Origin: Balaenoptera acutorostrata
Taxonomy: Eukaryota; Chordata; Mammalia; Artiodactyla; Balaenopteridae
NCBI RefSeq assembly: GCF_949987535.1
Contig: NC_080079.1
Span: forward strand, 58,707,613 to 58,771,612
Reading direction: 5' to 3'
DNA length: 64,000 nucleotides
In this document: piece by piece, positions 52,266 through 64,000 of the stretch
How positions within the stretch are numbered: position 1 is the first letter of the stretch
How the letters are laid out: each line of letters starts with the position of its first letter
Program-made: the position numbers and the translations under genes
The notes under the pieces: generated by a model
The model's input: the letters and a program-made list of their open reading frames with translations, nothing else
The model's database searches: none
Told to the model about the DNA's origin: nothing

Positions 52266-52301
<36 letters not shown>
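52240..52301 (+). repeat. Alternating purine-pyrimidine tract (CG)n/(CA)n
   Basis: 62 bases alternate purine and pyrimidine without a break: a CG-rich first third, a mixed middle, and then a (CA)n run. A classic Z-DNA-prone composition. Confidence 0.93.
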
Positions 52302-52303
<2 letters not shown>

Positions 52304-53801
52304 AGAAGGGGCAGAGGATGTGCCCTGTGGCCGGTGGTGGTTTTCAGAGACTCCTGGTTGGCAGTGGAGTGGAGTGTACATCCCCCAGTAGCCAGCAAGC
52401 ATTCTGTTTGGCTCTCAATGAGAGACTGTCGAAGCTGTAGCCCCACTGAGTCCCTATTTCCCATCGTTTTCTTACTCTGTCTGCTCCTCTCTTGTCCTTG
52501 GTTTCTAATACTCCCCTTTGGTGACACTCTGACCTTCCGAAAAGCAGTGGTCCAGTGGCGGCCATCAACACGGGAGGTTGCTTCCTCCCCGATGGGTGAG
52601 CGTTGTAAGTTCACCTCTGGCTGCTCGCTGTACAGCCCACGCCTCAGGTTCGTCCCAGTCCGTGGGGTCAGATGGACGAGCTGAGATTCCCGGCTGCTCC
52701 CCCTCCTTGAGACCCTTGTGACCCACCGGAACGCCCACTGTCCTCAAATACTTCTGTCACCCTTCATCTGGGCATTTGGCATGACCAAACTCCAAGTGGA
52801 TTGGAATTACGGAATACAAAATGGATTTCGTCTTACTATTTTCACTTCGGGGAACAAATCTAACTTCCCCATGAGAGGTAACTACAGAGATTTCTGGCCA
52901 CTGACACCCCACCTTTCATCACTCTTTATTCTGTAGTCCTTATGAAACCCATTCCTCTGTTTTGTCTCGAGAGCTCTGTTACCATCTCTCCAGAACACAG
53001 CAGGACAGAACTGTGGACCCAGGACAGATGTGTGTACTCTTGGGCCAGAGTATTCATGCAACCTTATGGCGAGTTGTTCTAACATGAAATGAAACAAGAA
53101 AATGTGTCTTAACATTGAGGAGGTAGAGCCTTCACTGGGATTTGTGTTCAGACACTTGCCACTGCATGTTATTTGCTCTCCTAGACTCACAAAACCTCTT
53201 TTCCCTCTTGTCTTTTCACATTCCCTTTTAGTGTCACTGTTCTAGCCCACATGGTGTCAGGACTGGCCCAGCCTAGGGATTCTGGACCAGATACTTTCTG
53301 AAAAGATCTGAAATGTGATGGCTGATTGTCAGAAACAATTACAGAGAAAGGTGGCATACCCCATGCTGGACAGTATATCCGATGTGACAGTTGGGTCTAT
53401 GAGATGCAGTTTTAATATACAGCAGGCAAGACTGCAGTGACAATTATATAAAGCAGGTGAAGCCACTTCTTGCTGGTCAGCAAACATCAGCTCAGAACCA
53501 CTTTACAGCTCTTTACCAGCAACTAAGTGCCTTTATTTACAGAGCGCCTGTCACTTCCCTTTGGCTGGAGAGCTGGTGTATTATTTAGCACGCATTTATC
53601 TGGGGAAAACATTTCAATTTAAATCAGCTGGTACAACGGTGGCTCTTGCCAGACTCTCTCCCTGTGGTTCTAAAAGACAAGAACTGAGTCAGATCTTGGA
53701 AAGGCGGGTGAACAGAGGGAGGAAGGGTCTATTCTCAGAGAGCCACTTGAATCAGAACCTGAAAGGAAGACTCATGCGATTGAGTTTCCCATTATGCTTT
53801 T

Positions 53802-54473
53802 TTTGTTGTTGAAGTATGATGGTTGATTTACAATGTTATATTAGTTTCGGGTGTATAACATAGTGAGTGATTCAGTATTTTTATAGATTATGCACCATTT
53901 AAAGTTATTATAAAATATTGGCTATATTCCCTGTGCTGTACAATGTATCCCTTGTAGCTTATTTATTTTATACATAGTATCAGAAGTTTGTATCTCTTAA
54001 TCCCCTACCCCTATCTTGTCCTTTTCCCTTCCCTCTCCTGACTGGTAACCACTGGTTTGTTCTCCATATCTGTGAGTCCGTTTCTGTTTTGTTACATACA
54101 TTCACTTGTTTTATTTTTTACATTCCACATATAAGTGATAACATAGAGTATTTGCCTTTGTCTGACTTATTTCACTGAGCATAATACCTTCTAGGTCCAA
54201 CCCTGTTGTTGCAAATAGCAGAATTTCATCCTATTTTGTGGCTAATATTTGTGTGTGCGTGTGTGTGTGTATGTGTATATGTGCCACATCTTCTCTACCT
54301 ACTCATCTATTGATGGACACTTAGGTTGCTTTCATATCTTGACTATTGTAAATAATGCTGCTATGAACATTGGGGTGCATGTATCTTTTTGAATTAGTGT
54401 TTTCGATTTCTTCAGATATATAGCCAGGAGTGGAATTACTGGATCATGTGGTAGGTCTATTTTTAGTTTTTTG
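53802..54473 (-). mobile_element. 5'-truncated L1, antisense
   Basis: A T-rich start (CTTTTTTTGTTGTTG) is followed by the L1 3' end in antisense (the CTATTGATGGACACTTAGGT segment and others). A 13-bp direct repeat, CCATTATGCTTTT, flanks it at 53789-53801 and 54474-54486. It includes an internal GT-rich patch at 54250-54275. Confidence 0.9.
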
Positions 54474-56667
54474 CCATTATGCTTTTATATTGAGTTATGA
54501 AATGAGCATTTATAGTTTCTTCCTGCTTAACCTTCCAGTAAGGGTAAGTCTTAAGGGAAAGAAAGAGGAATAAGTGAGTGACCACTATGTGTCAGGCACT
54601 ATAGCACGCAGGACACAAATGGCTACCATATTGGACAGTGCAGGTCTAGAGTATAGGCTTACTGCCTTGCTAAGGGTTTAGATTTATAGGAAGATGATGA
54701 TTAAATCCATCTTTGAGAAAGATAGCAGACAAAAATATGAGCATGGTTTAGAGGTGGAAAGAGATGGTGGCATGAGCTATATGAGAAGACTACTGCAATG
54801 GACTAGAAGGGATGAGATGAGGGCTGACAGGACAACTTAGTGATGTTAGTTGTGAGGACAAGACAGAAATTGAGATAGATTTGAAATAGAATAGCTGTTG
54901 AAGACTAGTTGGTGGGAAGGAGGTATGGATAAGCAAGGGTTAGGAATTGGGAATGCGTTTCGAGGTTGGCCACGGGGTGGATGTAAAAATGATTAAGTTC
55001 GCAAAGGACCCAGGAGGAGAAACAAGCTTGGGGCAGAAGGTAAAACAATTAGGTCCTGGTTCATTTGAGTTGAAATTTTCTGGAGAATATCCAGTGAGAA
55101 ATAAGAACATATGGTTACAGGGATAAAGTTAGGTTTGAAGCTATAGACTCAGAGGTCGTTGGTGATGGACAGTGTATGGGCCTTGAGAGTGGATATTTCC
55201 CAGGGAGACAAGGCAGGGCAACTAAGAGAAAAGGGGCCATTGTGGAACCTTGGGAAACATCAACCTTGAAGGGACAAACAGAGGAAGAGAATCCAGTGAG
55301 AGGGGCTGAGGACACAGATTTTGGGGGGTAGGAGTGGGTGGTATGAAGGTAAAGGAGAAGAGGGTTGAATAAATTCCAGAGTCGCGATCTAGGATGTATC
55401 CTAATTATTTCTCGCTGTGTGTGTTTTCTTGAGCAGACTCTGAGCTCTTTGAGAGGCAAAGACTCTTCCTTATCTTGCTAATCTTCGTGTCCCCAGTCCC
55501 TCTAGCGCAGGACCTGACGCAGAGTTGGCATGCCAGAGGAATTTGCTGGGCTGAACTGATTTGAAAGGACACAGTGATTAGCACTGTCAGATACTGCAGA
55601 AAAGTCAAGTAGATGAGGGCCTAAAAATGGCAACAGTGCATTTGACCCTCAGGAAGTTCCCAGTGATCTTAGCAAGAGCAGCTGAGTAGCTTGTTGCCAG
55701 TAGAAGCGAGCAAACCTTAATGGGAGGTGAGAATTGGAGATCCTATATTACTCTTTCAAGTGCAGATAGGGAGAGAAATAGGATATTTCAGAGGAGCTCG
55801 TCAAAGAAAGGATTTCCTTTTTGTTTTTAGAAGAGGGAGAAATACACCATATTTGTTGGCTATGGTAGGCTAGGGTGAAGCCCCATAGAGGGGCAAAGTT
55901 TGAAGCTACAGGAGAGAGTTGTTAAACAATAAAGGAGGAACCAGAGAGAAGCAGGAGAGACGATGTGTCCTTTAAAAAAGAAGGAATGATCCTTGTTCCT
56001 CTGAGTCAGAGGGCTGGATGGGGAAGATGAAGCTGGAGGAAAGTTCAGTCTGATGGCCCCTCCTTTCTTCATGAAGCAACCAACTTGGCTTTCCTTGAGG
56101 AGTTAAGTGGGCCAGTTGGGACAGGGAACTGATGTGGTAAAGGTTCAGAGCAGACACCATGGGAACCACATAAGGAAAGGACTGGATTTAGGTGAAAGCA
56201 CCGTGAGCATTGGTGAGGACCAGCTGGGGTTGGAACCATGCTAAAACCAGTCAGCACTGCCCTGCAGTTTTCTCTGCAGTGCTTTGCAAAAAAGCACAGA
56301 AACTAGAACTTGGCTTTAGCTTGGGATGGAGATTCGGAGGAGGCAAAGGATTCCGTGGTGCTGTTGAGAGAATATTAAAATGAGTGTCCCAGGGTCTAAG
56401 ACGGTAGGTGGAGAAGTTAAACCAGAGTTGGGACTTCTAGGCAGAGAGGCCAAAAACGAAGCAAGAAATAAATCTCTGCGAGGTCAAAGAACGGGCACGT
56501 GGATTAAAAGAGTGCCAAAGGGTGGGAGGTTTGATTAGAGAGAGGATGTGATGACCTCAGAGGATGAAATATTCCTTGCAGAGCCAGAACAGATCTTGGT
56601 CATGTTCACGCTAAAACAGTTCTTCTCCACAAGGACTCTGAGCCCAAAGCAGAGCCCATCTGTTCGC

Positions 56668-56735
56668 CACCACCACCACCACCACCACTACCATGACCAG
56701 CACGACCACCAGCACCACCACCAGCAACCATAATA
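56668..56735 (+). repeat. (ACC)n, degenerating to (AAT)n
   Basis: CAC/ACC units with scattered changes, ending in ATAATAATAAT. A His-rich frame over it is an artefact. Confidence 0.88.
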
Positions 56736-56816
56736 ATAATGCTTATGCTTCATGAATGTTTCCTGCTGTTATGTGGTAGGTATTTTGTCAACCAAGACAA
56801 CAGGCATTTCTTAGAT

Positions 56817-56991
56817 CACTGGTTTTCGCCTTGCCTGCACATTGTAATCACTTGAGAAATGTTAAAAAATATCAACGCCTGGGTTGCCCCTTAGCAGTTG
56901 TGACTTAGCTGGTAGGGGGTACAACCCGGGCATCAGGAGTTTTCGAAGTTCCCTGATGGCTCCCAGGTGCAGCCAGGGTTGAGAACCACTG
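56817..56991 (+). repeat. MER5-like DNA transposon fragment
   Basis: CACTGGTTTTCGCCTTGC at the start and GGTTGAGAACCACTG at the end form the inverted termini, with TGTAATCACTTGAGAAATG and GGCTCCCAGGTG inside. Confidence 0.72.
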
Positions 56992-57386
56992 CCCAAGGTG
57001 GTCCTCAGAGGGCGTGTATGAAGTAAGAGGGTTACTATTTTGATTTTAAAGAGGAAGAAACTGAGGCTTTGAGAAGCTAAGTAATCATTTTAACCTGAGT
57101 CTTCCTGGCTTCGTGGGAATCCTCACCTTTAAATCATTTTGCTTCTTTATAACAATTCTGTTATTTAAACCTGTTGGTCTACCTTCTTCCTTTCATATTT
57201 TTGTGGCTGATCATTAGCTTTCCCAATACTGAAAATCCTTAAGTGGAGAAAAGGGGTAGGGGAAGGCAGTGGGAAACCAGGCTCTGACTTTTGCCCAACT
57301 GGCTACATTTGTCATCTTGTTTCTGTCATATGTCTCAAGGTGATAAGTAAAGGATATTAGTTGCCCTGTGGACAGGCCTTCTTCTT

Positions 57387-58097
57387 TTTTTTTTTTTTTT
57401 TTTTAGCAGATATTCATTTTTTTTTTTTTTTTTTTTTAAAGTTAACATATTTTGCGGAGAACCTAGTATTTTTTTTTTTTTTTTTTAGCTACTTTATTTA
57501 TTTATTTATTTATTTTTGGCTGTGTTGGGTCTTCGGTTCGTGCGAGGGCTTTCTCTGGTTACGGCAAGTGGGGGCCACTCTTCATCGCGGTGCGGGGACC
57601 GCTCTTCATCGCGGTGCGCGGGCCTTTCACTATCGCGGCCCCTCCCTTTGCGGGGCACAGGCTCCAGACGCGCAGGCTCAGTAGCTGTGGCTCACGGGCC
57701 CAGTTGCTCCGTGGCATGTGGGATCTTCCCAGACCAGGGCTCGAACCCGTGTCCCCTGCATTAGCAGGCAGATTCTCAACCACTGCGCCACCAGGGAAGC
57801 CCCATTTTTAATTATTATTTATTTATTTATTTTTGGCTGTGTTGGGTCTTCGTTTCTGTGCGAGGGCTTTCTCCAGTTGCGGCAAGCGGGGGCCACTCTT
57901 CATCTCGGTGTGCGGGCCTCTCACTATCGTGGCCTCTCTTGTTGCAGAGCACAGGCTCCAGACGTGCAGGCTCAGTAGTTGTGTCTCACGGGCCTAGTTG
58001 CTCCGTGGCATGTGGGATCTTCCCAGACCAGGGCTCGAACCCGTGTCCCCTGCATTGGCAGGCAGATTCTCAACCACTGCGCCACCAGGGAAGCCCC
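57387..58097 (-). mobile_element. Two CHR SINEs in tandem plus extra T-separated segments in one insertion
   Basis: A single 13-bp direct repeat (AGGCCTTCTTCTT at 57374-57386 and 58098-58110) flanks 711 bp. In minus-strand order this comprises one SINE (about 58097 to 57805), its tail, a second SINE (about 57803 to 57488) with tail, a ~35-base non-SINE segment, a poly(A) run, a ~12-base segment, and a final poly(A). Either the second SINE inserted into the tail of the first, or the unit moved as a dimer with transduced flanks. The second SINE also has a 24-bp internal duplication (57578-57601 and 57602-57625). Confidence 0.85.
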
Positions 58098-58799
58098 AGG
58101 CCTTCTTCTTGACCACAGCTTTTGAAAGGTGGCGGGGCTGAGAGCCAGCACTCCATGGCTATTAAACAGCAACGCTACCCACCTTCAAAGCCAGCACGGA
58201 GTTCCTCCCAGTCCCTGGGTCTCTTCAAGAAGATGGCGCTGGTGTGTATCCATGCCTGGGCTAAATTTGGATGCTGGTGTTAGGGTTCCTCTCTTGTTCA
58301 TTTTCCTGTTATATGCTGTGCATTCATCTGATGCATGCTACCTGTCCTGAAGGTGTCAATCCAATTCCATGAACATTTATTAAGCATCTGTCATGTGCCC
58401 AGACTGTGCACGGCAGACACTGCTGGGGAGTCAGGGGGTCCTAAAGCACATTCCCGGTCTTTGCAACCTCCTAGGCAAATAAGTAACTCTGCTTCAGAAT
58501 GCTGGTTGCTTCCCATGGGAGAATTACCATCTCTGGAGACTAACACTAGGGACAGGAAGAGAAAGAGAGTGGGTTTGAGAGACACTCTGGGAAAAAAGCA
58601 GAGGATTTCAGCAGTTGGAAACAAACAGATCTGGCTGCAGTCAGAGAGCGGAACAGAGGAAAAGGGGCAGAGGTACATGGGGACATGTTTGAGGGACAGC
58701 AGTGAGTACAGTTGGGCAGGAACACAGTGTGTGTGTCAGGCAGCAGGGGGACAGGAGGCTGAAGTGTGGGTTGGGCATTGAGAAACTTTTTCTTTTTTG

Positions 58800-59060
58800 T
58801 AGTTAGGAAGCTGTAAATCATTTTTTATGAGTCTGTGAGTTAGGAAGCTGTAAGTAATTCAGTGGGCACCGGGGAGCTACGGAAGGTTTCAAAGCAAGAG
58901 ACTGATGGGATTGGACCTGAACTTTAGGAAGATTGACCTGGCAGCCCAGTGAAACGTTGTTCGGAGTGGGAAAGAAGAGGATGCAGGGAAACTGGGTAGG
59001 AACAGTGGTTACCCAGGAGGAGACCAGGAACCTGGAACTGGAAAAAGAAGGGGAGGGTCT
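58800..59060 (+). repeat. Ancient repeat-like stretch, class unknown
   Basis: GGGAGCTACGGAAGGTTTC, AGACTGATGGGATTGGACC and GAAGATTGACCTGGCAGC recall a common old mammalian repeat. The region 54690-55190 reads similarly (AGACTACTGCAATGGACTAG). Not named. Confidence 0.35.
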
Positions 59061-61914
59061 AGGGTAAGATGGGTAGGTGTAAAACAGACTGTGTGAACGT
59101 GAGCTTCCTTCCCGGTAATGGACGACAGTGGCTGCTCGTGGGAAGAAGCCTGCGGAGAGGAGGGGCTGGCTGCAGGACGAAGCAGTGTTGGTTGTGTTGG
59201 GTTTCAGTTATGATTCATTTCTGCATGGACTTGGTGGAAAAATCCAGGTGAACCTGAAAAAACAGATGGGTGGAGATGAAGTCCTGAATCCAGGAGAGGG
59301 TCACAGTTAGAGATCCGCCCCGTTGCCCATGCTCTAGGGGCCGAGAAGAGCCTCAGGGGAGAGGATAAGGAAAGGGAGTTGAACGGCGGAAGTCTGGGGA
59401 GCATCTTGGAAAGGACAGAGGGAGCCATTGGTACAAGCCACCGAGCCACAGCTGAGCTGAGTTCCCAACGCTCCTGGGAAGGGAGGAGCATGTGTCTCAA
59501 ACTTTGGGACAAATGTCTGCTGCCTGCTTTCTCTTGCCTCCTCTAAATTAATTTGTCTATATTTTATGCCTCTTTACAACCACAAGTTTAAAAAAATTAT
59601 AGTGGACTTACATAAACACACCGACAGGCACACAAGCACAAGACACACGTACACACACACACACACACCTTAGTTCCTACAGCCCTCTGTGACCCTCAGG
59701 CACAGTTACACTAAGTGATGCCCACATATAAGCATATGCTCTCCTTTGTCTGGATTTCAACAAAGGTTAAGAGCCTCAAGTAGGGAATGACATTTTTCTT
59801 TGGAAGTATGGCTGTAGTCCTTGGAGAGACAGCATTAATTGGGGGCATAGGGTACATCCTGAAGTCTGAGATAGCTTTTACTGTTTCAGGGAAGAAAACG
59901 TGACTTCTGTATTATATATGGGGGAGATCATGTGAATTAAGATCTCTAAATTATATTGGATCACAGGAGTCAGGATTCAAAAGGGCCTTCCTAAACTGGA
60001 ACTTTGGGACAAAATCTGTGGGATGGAATGGAATGAAGACTGCTGAGCATTAAGTTTCAAATAATTACTCAAGACAGGCTGGATAAACCTTGCTGATAGA
60101 GGTGTAATTTATTTGGGGCAGTGATTGTTTCATCCTGGCCAGTCTGAGAGGGAGTGTGTCAAGATCTATGAAGATTTGAAGCAAGGCATTGACAAACAGG
60201 CAGTGCTGCCAAGGGGGCGACCAGAATGGGGAAATGCTTGGACTACGTGTCACTTGCCTAGCGGTTAAGAGAACAGGGCTAGGGGACCAAAAGGGCCATC
60301 TTCTGCTCCATTGAACAAAACCAGGATCGATGGCTAATGATTAAGGAGAACCAGATTTTAATCCCACATAAGAAAGGCTGCCTAAACATGTAGTGGGCGT
60401 CCTATCACCGCATGACTGTTTGCCAAATGGAAGATCCTGGCGTGATCTTTGTGATGGCGGGGAAAGTAGATGAGAGGAGTTCTGTGGTCCGTTATAACTG
60501 AAGGTCTCTGGTATTTTCTTGATTCTGATGACATAGAGCTCTGTGTTTTAGAAGATCTACATTCTTACTCCAGAGGGAGAGCTATGCTGTTTGGCGAAAT
60601 TGGGGTCAAAATGGGTCTTTTAGTGGAAACTTTCACATCTTTCCAGAATGGCATTGTCTTTGTGTCTAAGATGGGGAGCGGCCTGCATTGGGGTGAGCAG
60701 CTGCACATCTGGCTTTTCCATTAATTTGACAGACCACCCCCATCTTCAACTCCCATGTCACCCCTCAACACCTGCCCTTCCCAGTTTTCTCCCTTCCTCC
60801 CCTCCCCCAAGCCTCACCCCCTGCACCCCCGGGCTGCTCTCACTTGCAAACATACCTATACACATATCCTACACACATTGTCCCTCCCTGAAATCAGAGA
60901 AGCCTTTTTTCAGCTGCTCCCATATAACATTTCATTACCACAATATTCTCTCTCAATTCTGAGCCGGTGGTGGGGGAGAAACCATTCCTCTTTATACCCA
61001 CCCAACGAACAAAGCTCAGCACTAAAATATTTTTCTTCAGTTGTAACTGAAAGGGCTGTTGGCTTCCATCCCAAAAACCAGAAAGACAATTATACTTAAC
61101 TGTTTAGAGATTTATAAGTACCACACTGGAGTAGCCTCTAGGTAGTAACTTTAGATACCCAGCCCAATAACTTTCTTTTATTGGTTTGTGATTTAGATCT
61201 TATTTTCAGTCCTCTATAATAAGAGGAGTACATTTCATTAAAAGAGCTTACTAAACAATAAAGAAAATCTGGCTTAGGGCTCCGAGCGGGTCTCAGGTAC
61301 AGAAAGGGGTCTGCCCTGTTCCATTTCTTCTGCAGACATCACGAGACGGATCTGAGCACAGTGAGGTAGCTGTATTTCAGCAAAGCAGCCATTGCAGCCG
61401 TTTTCTAAATGACTTCAACTTGGGAGATTTTTTCCTACACAGCATATTTCACCACATGAGAGATGCTCTGACGACTGCCATCTACTAGTCTGGCAATAGA
61501 TTCCCAGTGAAGGAAACAAGGAAAAGCAACCACTGTCACGACAATAGCTGTAACAAGAGACTGAGGAGTGAGGGCTACTTTCTGAACCCATGGAGGTTTT
61601 TAGGCCCTCCGTAAATGGAGGTCTAACCAGGGGAGTGGATTGGGGAAGAGAAAGTAAAAACGGACAATATCCCCTATTCCTTCCAATGGCCTGCTTAGCA
61701 GAATTCACTTCTGCTGTGCCCAGCTTCGGACAACTGCAGTGAGAGGAAATCTGAGCTTCAGAGACAGAAAACAGATGTGGGGTGGAGTTGGGGTGGGACT
61801 GAGCTCATTGTCCCAGCGTCAGGCTTTCATGAGCTGCTCTGCTACTCGAAGTTCATGTGCCTAGTTAAGGCTCCTTTTAAAAAATTATAATTCCCCCTTT
61901 TTCTTCAGGTGAGT

Positions 61915-62105
61915 CATGCACCAGGCACATTCATAGACAATATTTCATTTAATCTCCCCGATAAGCTACTCAGGCAGAGGTGACTTATCTCCATTTTACA
62001 GATGAGAAAACTGAGGCTCAGAAAAATTCAGCAACTTGTCCAAAGTCTCTTAGCTCAGATCCCCAAACTGTCTGATTCCAAAGCCTTGTGCTTTTCTCAC
62101 TACAT
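61915..62105 (-). repeat. MIR element
   Basis: CACCAGGCACATTCATAGAC, CCATTTTACAGATGAGAAA and CTGAGGCTCAGAAA in reverse MIR order. Confidence 0.82.
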
Positions 62106-63389
62106 CAGTCTGCCGCATGAAAGAGAACAAGTGTTATTCTGATGAAAACGGGCCTGAATCTATACATCTGCTTTTCAGGGTCATGGAAGCATCCCTGGGG
62201 ACAAATGTTCAGTGAAAGGAAAGCTCTCAAGGCATGCCAGACTCCCAAACTGCTTCTTGCAGTCAAGGGCTGACTTTGTTTTGAATATTTTTGTCTTTGG
62301 GCATCCCTGTTTTGTGGGTCCCTTACCCTCCCCACCCCAGCAGTCAGAGACACTAGGATCCTCTTGGTCCCTGACTTCATTGCTACGACAACCATACAAA
62401 CAACAGCAGAGTTGGGAGAAGAGTTTTGCTTAGCTGCCTCTGTGAACAGTATAATTGCTTGAGCTTTTTCTCCCCCTGTTAGTATAGACTTGATTTTGGA
62501 GCTGCCAAAAAGAGGGTGGAAAGTTTGAGACCCAGATATTGCTTTCTTTTGTTCAGAAACTTATAAAATATTTCCAGGTTTTATCTCCTCATCCCACTTT
62601 CCAAGTGGAAGTTTCCATGGAAGACAGAGAATGAACAGACCACTCTAGCCCTCAAAGCCTAGGACTTCAGGCTGTATGTTATGCTCAGAAAAATGGTCCA
62701 GATAAATTGTCCTGTGGGAGGAAAGTGCGGTTGTATAAGCAGAGGAAGGTGAAAGAAATCTTGTCATCCCACAGACTCTGAGGCCCCTGATGAGATTCCA
62801 GATAAGGATCCAACAGCTCTTTTCCTGAGCGTCAGTTTAGGAAAGTTGCCTGAGGTTAGTCCCTGCTCTTTCCATGGTCCATGCCATCATGACACTAAGG
62901 ACATCGATAGGCAGAAGTGACACAGATGTGTAAAATAAGTCATATGGCACAAGTTGAATGCACATATTTAACGATACGGGATCTGGAACATTCCAGAGTA
63001 CCTTGCAAAATGCATGGTGTGAGTCACTTATAATTTGCTGAGACATGAATGTGATCCATATGCTATGAAGATAGCACGCATGCCTCAAGCCAGCAAATGA
63101 GCTTACAGACCATCCAGTGTATTTTTGTCTTTACCCTTCCTTTTATAGGTGAAAACTCATGTGAAGTCCTAAAACCTTTATTTCCCTTTTTAAAAAAATG
63201 GCCCTGCAAAGAAGCCAACTGATTTATAAATGACTATAATTCTGGATTGATAGAATATTTAAGGGTATGAGTGGTTATACTTCATGGAATTCTGGAGGAA
63301 ATTATTCCCCCACTTCTGGAAAAGCAGTATAGTAGTCCTGGAGTGTCTTACCACATATCTCCTGTAAAGAATTACTACTGGATATTCTT

Positions 63390-63864
63390 TTTTTTTTTTT
63401 TTCAAGCAAACCCCCGTTCCTCTCTGGGCCTCTGTTTTTTGTTTGTTGGTTGGTTTGTTTTGTTTTTTAATAAGATGGAGATAACTATTGTCCTGGATGA
63501 CCTATAAAGTACTTGGCCAGAGCTAACATTTGATGATTCCATGGTTTTCTGGGAGGACAGTTTTGTTTTGTTTTTTTAAATTTTATTTATTTATTTATTT
63601 ATGGCTGTGTCGGGTCTTCGTTTCTGTGCGAGGGCTTTCTCTAGTTGCGGCAAGTGGGGGCCACTCTTGATCGCGGTGCGCGGGCCTCTCACTATCGTGG
63701 CCTCTCTTGTTGCAGAGCACAGGCTCCAGACGTGCAGGCTCAGCAATTGTGGCTCACGGGCCTAGTCGCTCCGCGGCATGTGAGATCCTCCCAGACCAGG
63801 GCTCGAACCCGTGTCCCCTGCATTGGCAGGCAGATTCTCAACCACTGCGTCACCAGGGAAGCCC
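63390..63864 (-). mobile_element. CHR SINE with apparent 3'-transduced flank
   Basis: A perfect 16-bp direct repeat, ACTACTGGATATTCTT, lies at 63374-63389 and 63865-63880. In minus-strand order the insert is a complete SINE head and body (63864 to about 63590), its (AAAT)n tail, then about 160 bases of unrelated sequence, then a terminal poly(A) (T on + at 63388-63402) directly against the target-site copy. The SINE-only part is secure; the transduction reading is inference from the positions of the repeats. Confidence 0.85.
63404..63530 (+). repeat. MIR-like fragment inside the transduced segment
   Basis: The motif order (CCTCTCTGGGCCTCTGTTT, then AAGATGGAGATAACTATT, then CTATAAAGTACTTGGCCAGAG) matches the 3' half of a MIR SINE. 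It sits inside the later SINE insertion, so it was probably copied from the source locus. Confidence 0.55.
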
Positions 63865-64000
63865 ACTACTGGATATTCTTAAGTGCCACATGGATGTCAC
63901 CACACAGTGTGTTATAAGAAGGCAGAATTTGCTTTGAGCTGCAGTGGTCCAGAGGTGGGGGTAGCTCCAGAGTAAGTGGAGTTGAATTTGAAAATAGGTA

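Larger units (their letters stand above)
49872..64000 (+). other. KCNMA1: KCNMA1 intron, 5' part (continues past the window)
   Basis: Starts with GTAAGG. It holds MER5-like pieces at 51602-51718 and 56817-56991, an alternating purine-pyrimidine tract at 52240-52301, an L1 fragment at 53802-54473, ancient repeat-like stretches near 54690-55190 and 58800-59060, a SINE dimer at 57387-58097, a MIR-like piece at 61915-62105 and a SINE insertion at 63390-63864. 49900-51590, 52400-53780, 55200-56640, 59300-61900 and 62110-63370 show nothing I can name. No next KCNMA1 exon was found. Confidence 0.88.

Noticed and set aside
56548..56733. Frame ending in a histidine-rich tract
   Set aside because: Produced by the (ACC)n microsatellite.
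49872..64000. Next KCNMA1 exon (GFTPPGMDR) and the calcium-bowl exon
   Set aside because: No matching coding stretch with splice sites was seen; the intron seems to extend beyond 64000.

Overview
This window is mammalian nuclear DNA, almost certainly from a cetacean. The strongest lineage clue is a set of tRNA-derived CHR-type SINEs at about 601-728, 3119-3430, 57387-58097 and 63390-63864, together with a cetartiodactyl-type L1 at 33268-39327. Exons are short and widely spaced, and no prokaryotic features are seen.

The only gene recognised is KCNMA1, the pore-forming alpha subunit of the BK (Slo1, KCa1.1) calcium- and voltage-activated potassium channel, on the + strand. The window covers an internal part of the cytoplasmic region: the RCK1-RCK2 linker and the start of RCK2. 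Four constitutive-type exons are intact, in phase with each other, and flanked by AG and GT: 21584-21677, 41503-41626, 45917-46141 and 49679-49871. Together they encode about 211 residues. A fifth, alternative exon at 16911-16997 matches the 29-residue 'e22' insert of the main BK splice site. Its acceptor is good, but its donor reads AT instead of GT, so it looks disabled. The gene continues beyond both ends of the window.

Layout: 1-21583 is intron around the alternative exon, with old repeats and two SINEs. 21678-41502 is a ~20 kb intron holding an almost full-length but decayed L1 in antisense. 41627-45916 is an intron with a hAT-like DNA transposon split by a sense-oriented L1 tail. 46142-49678 is a short intron with an old L1-like stretch. 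49872-64000 is intron with an L1 fragment, a dimeric SINE cluster and a SINE that appears to carry transduced 3' flanking DNA.

The observations most worth following are the lost donor of the alternative BK exon, the SINE insertion with a transduced flank inside one pair of 16-bp target-site duplications, the similar 711-bp SINE dimer, a 20-bp near-perfect hairpin at a hAT-like terminus, a GC-rich hairpin just after a BK splice donor, and a 62-nt alternating purine-pyrimidine tract. No complete novel gene system was found. Family assignments rest on recognition from memory, without a database search.
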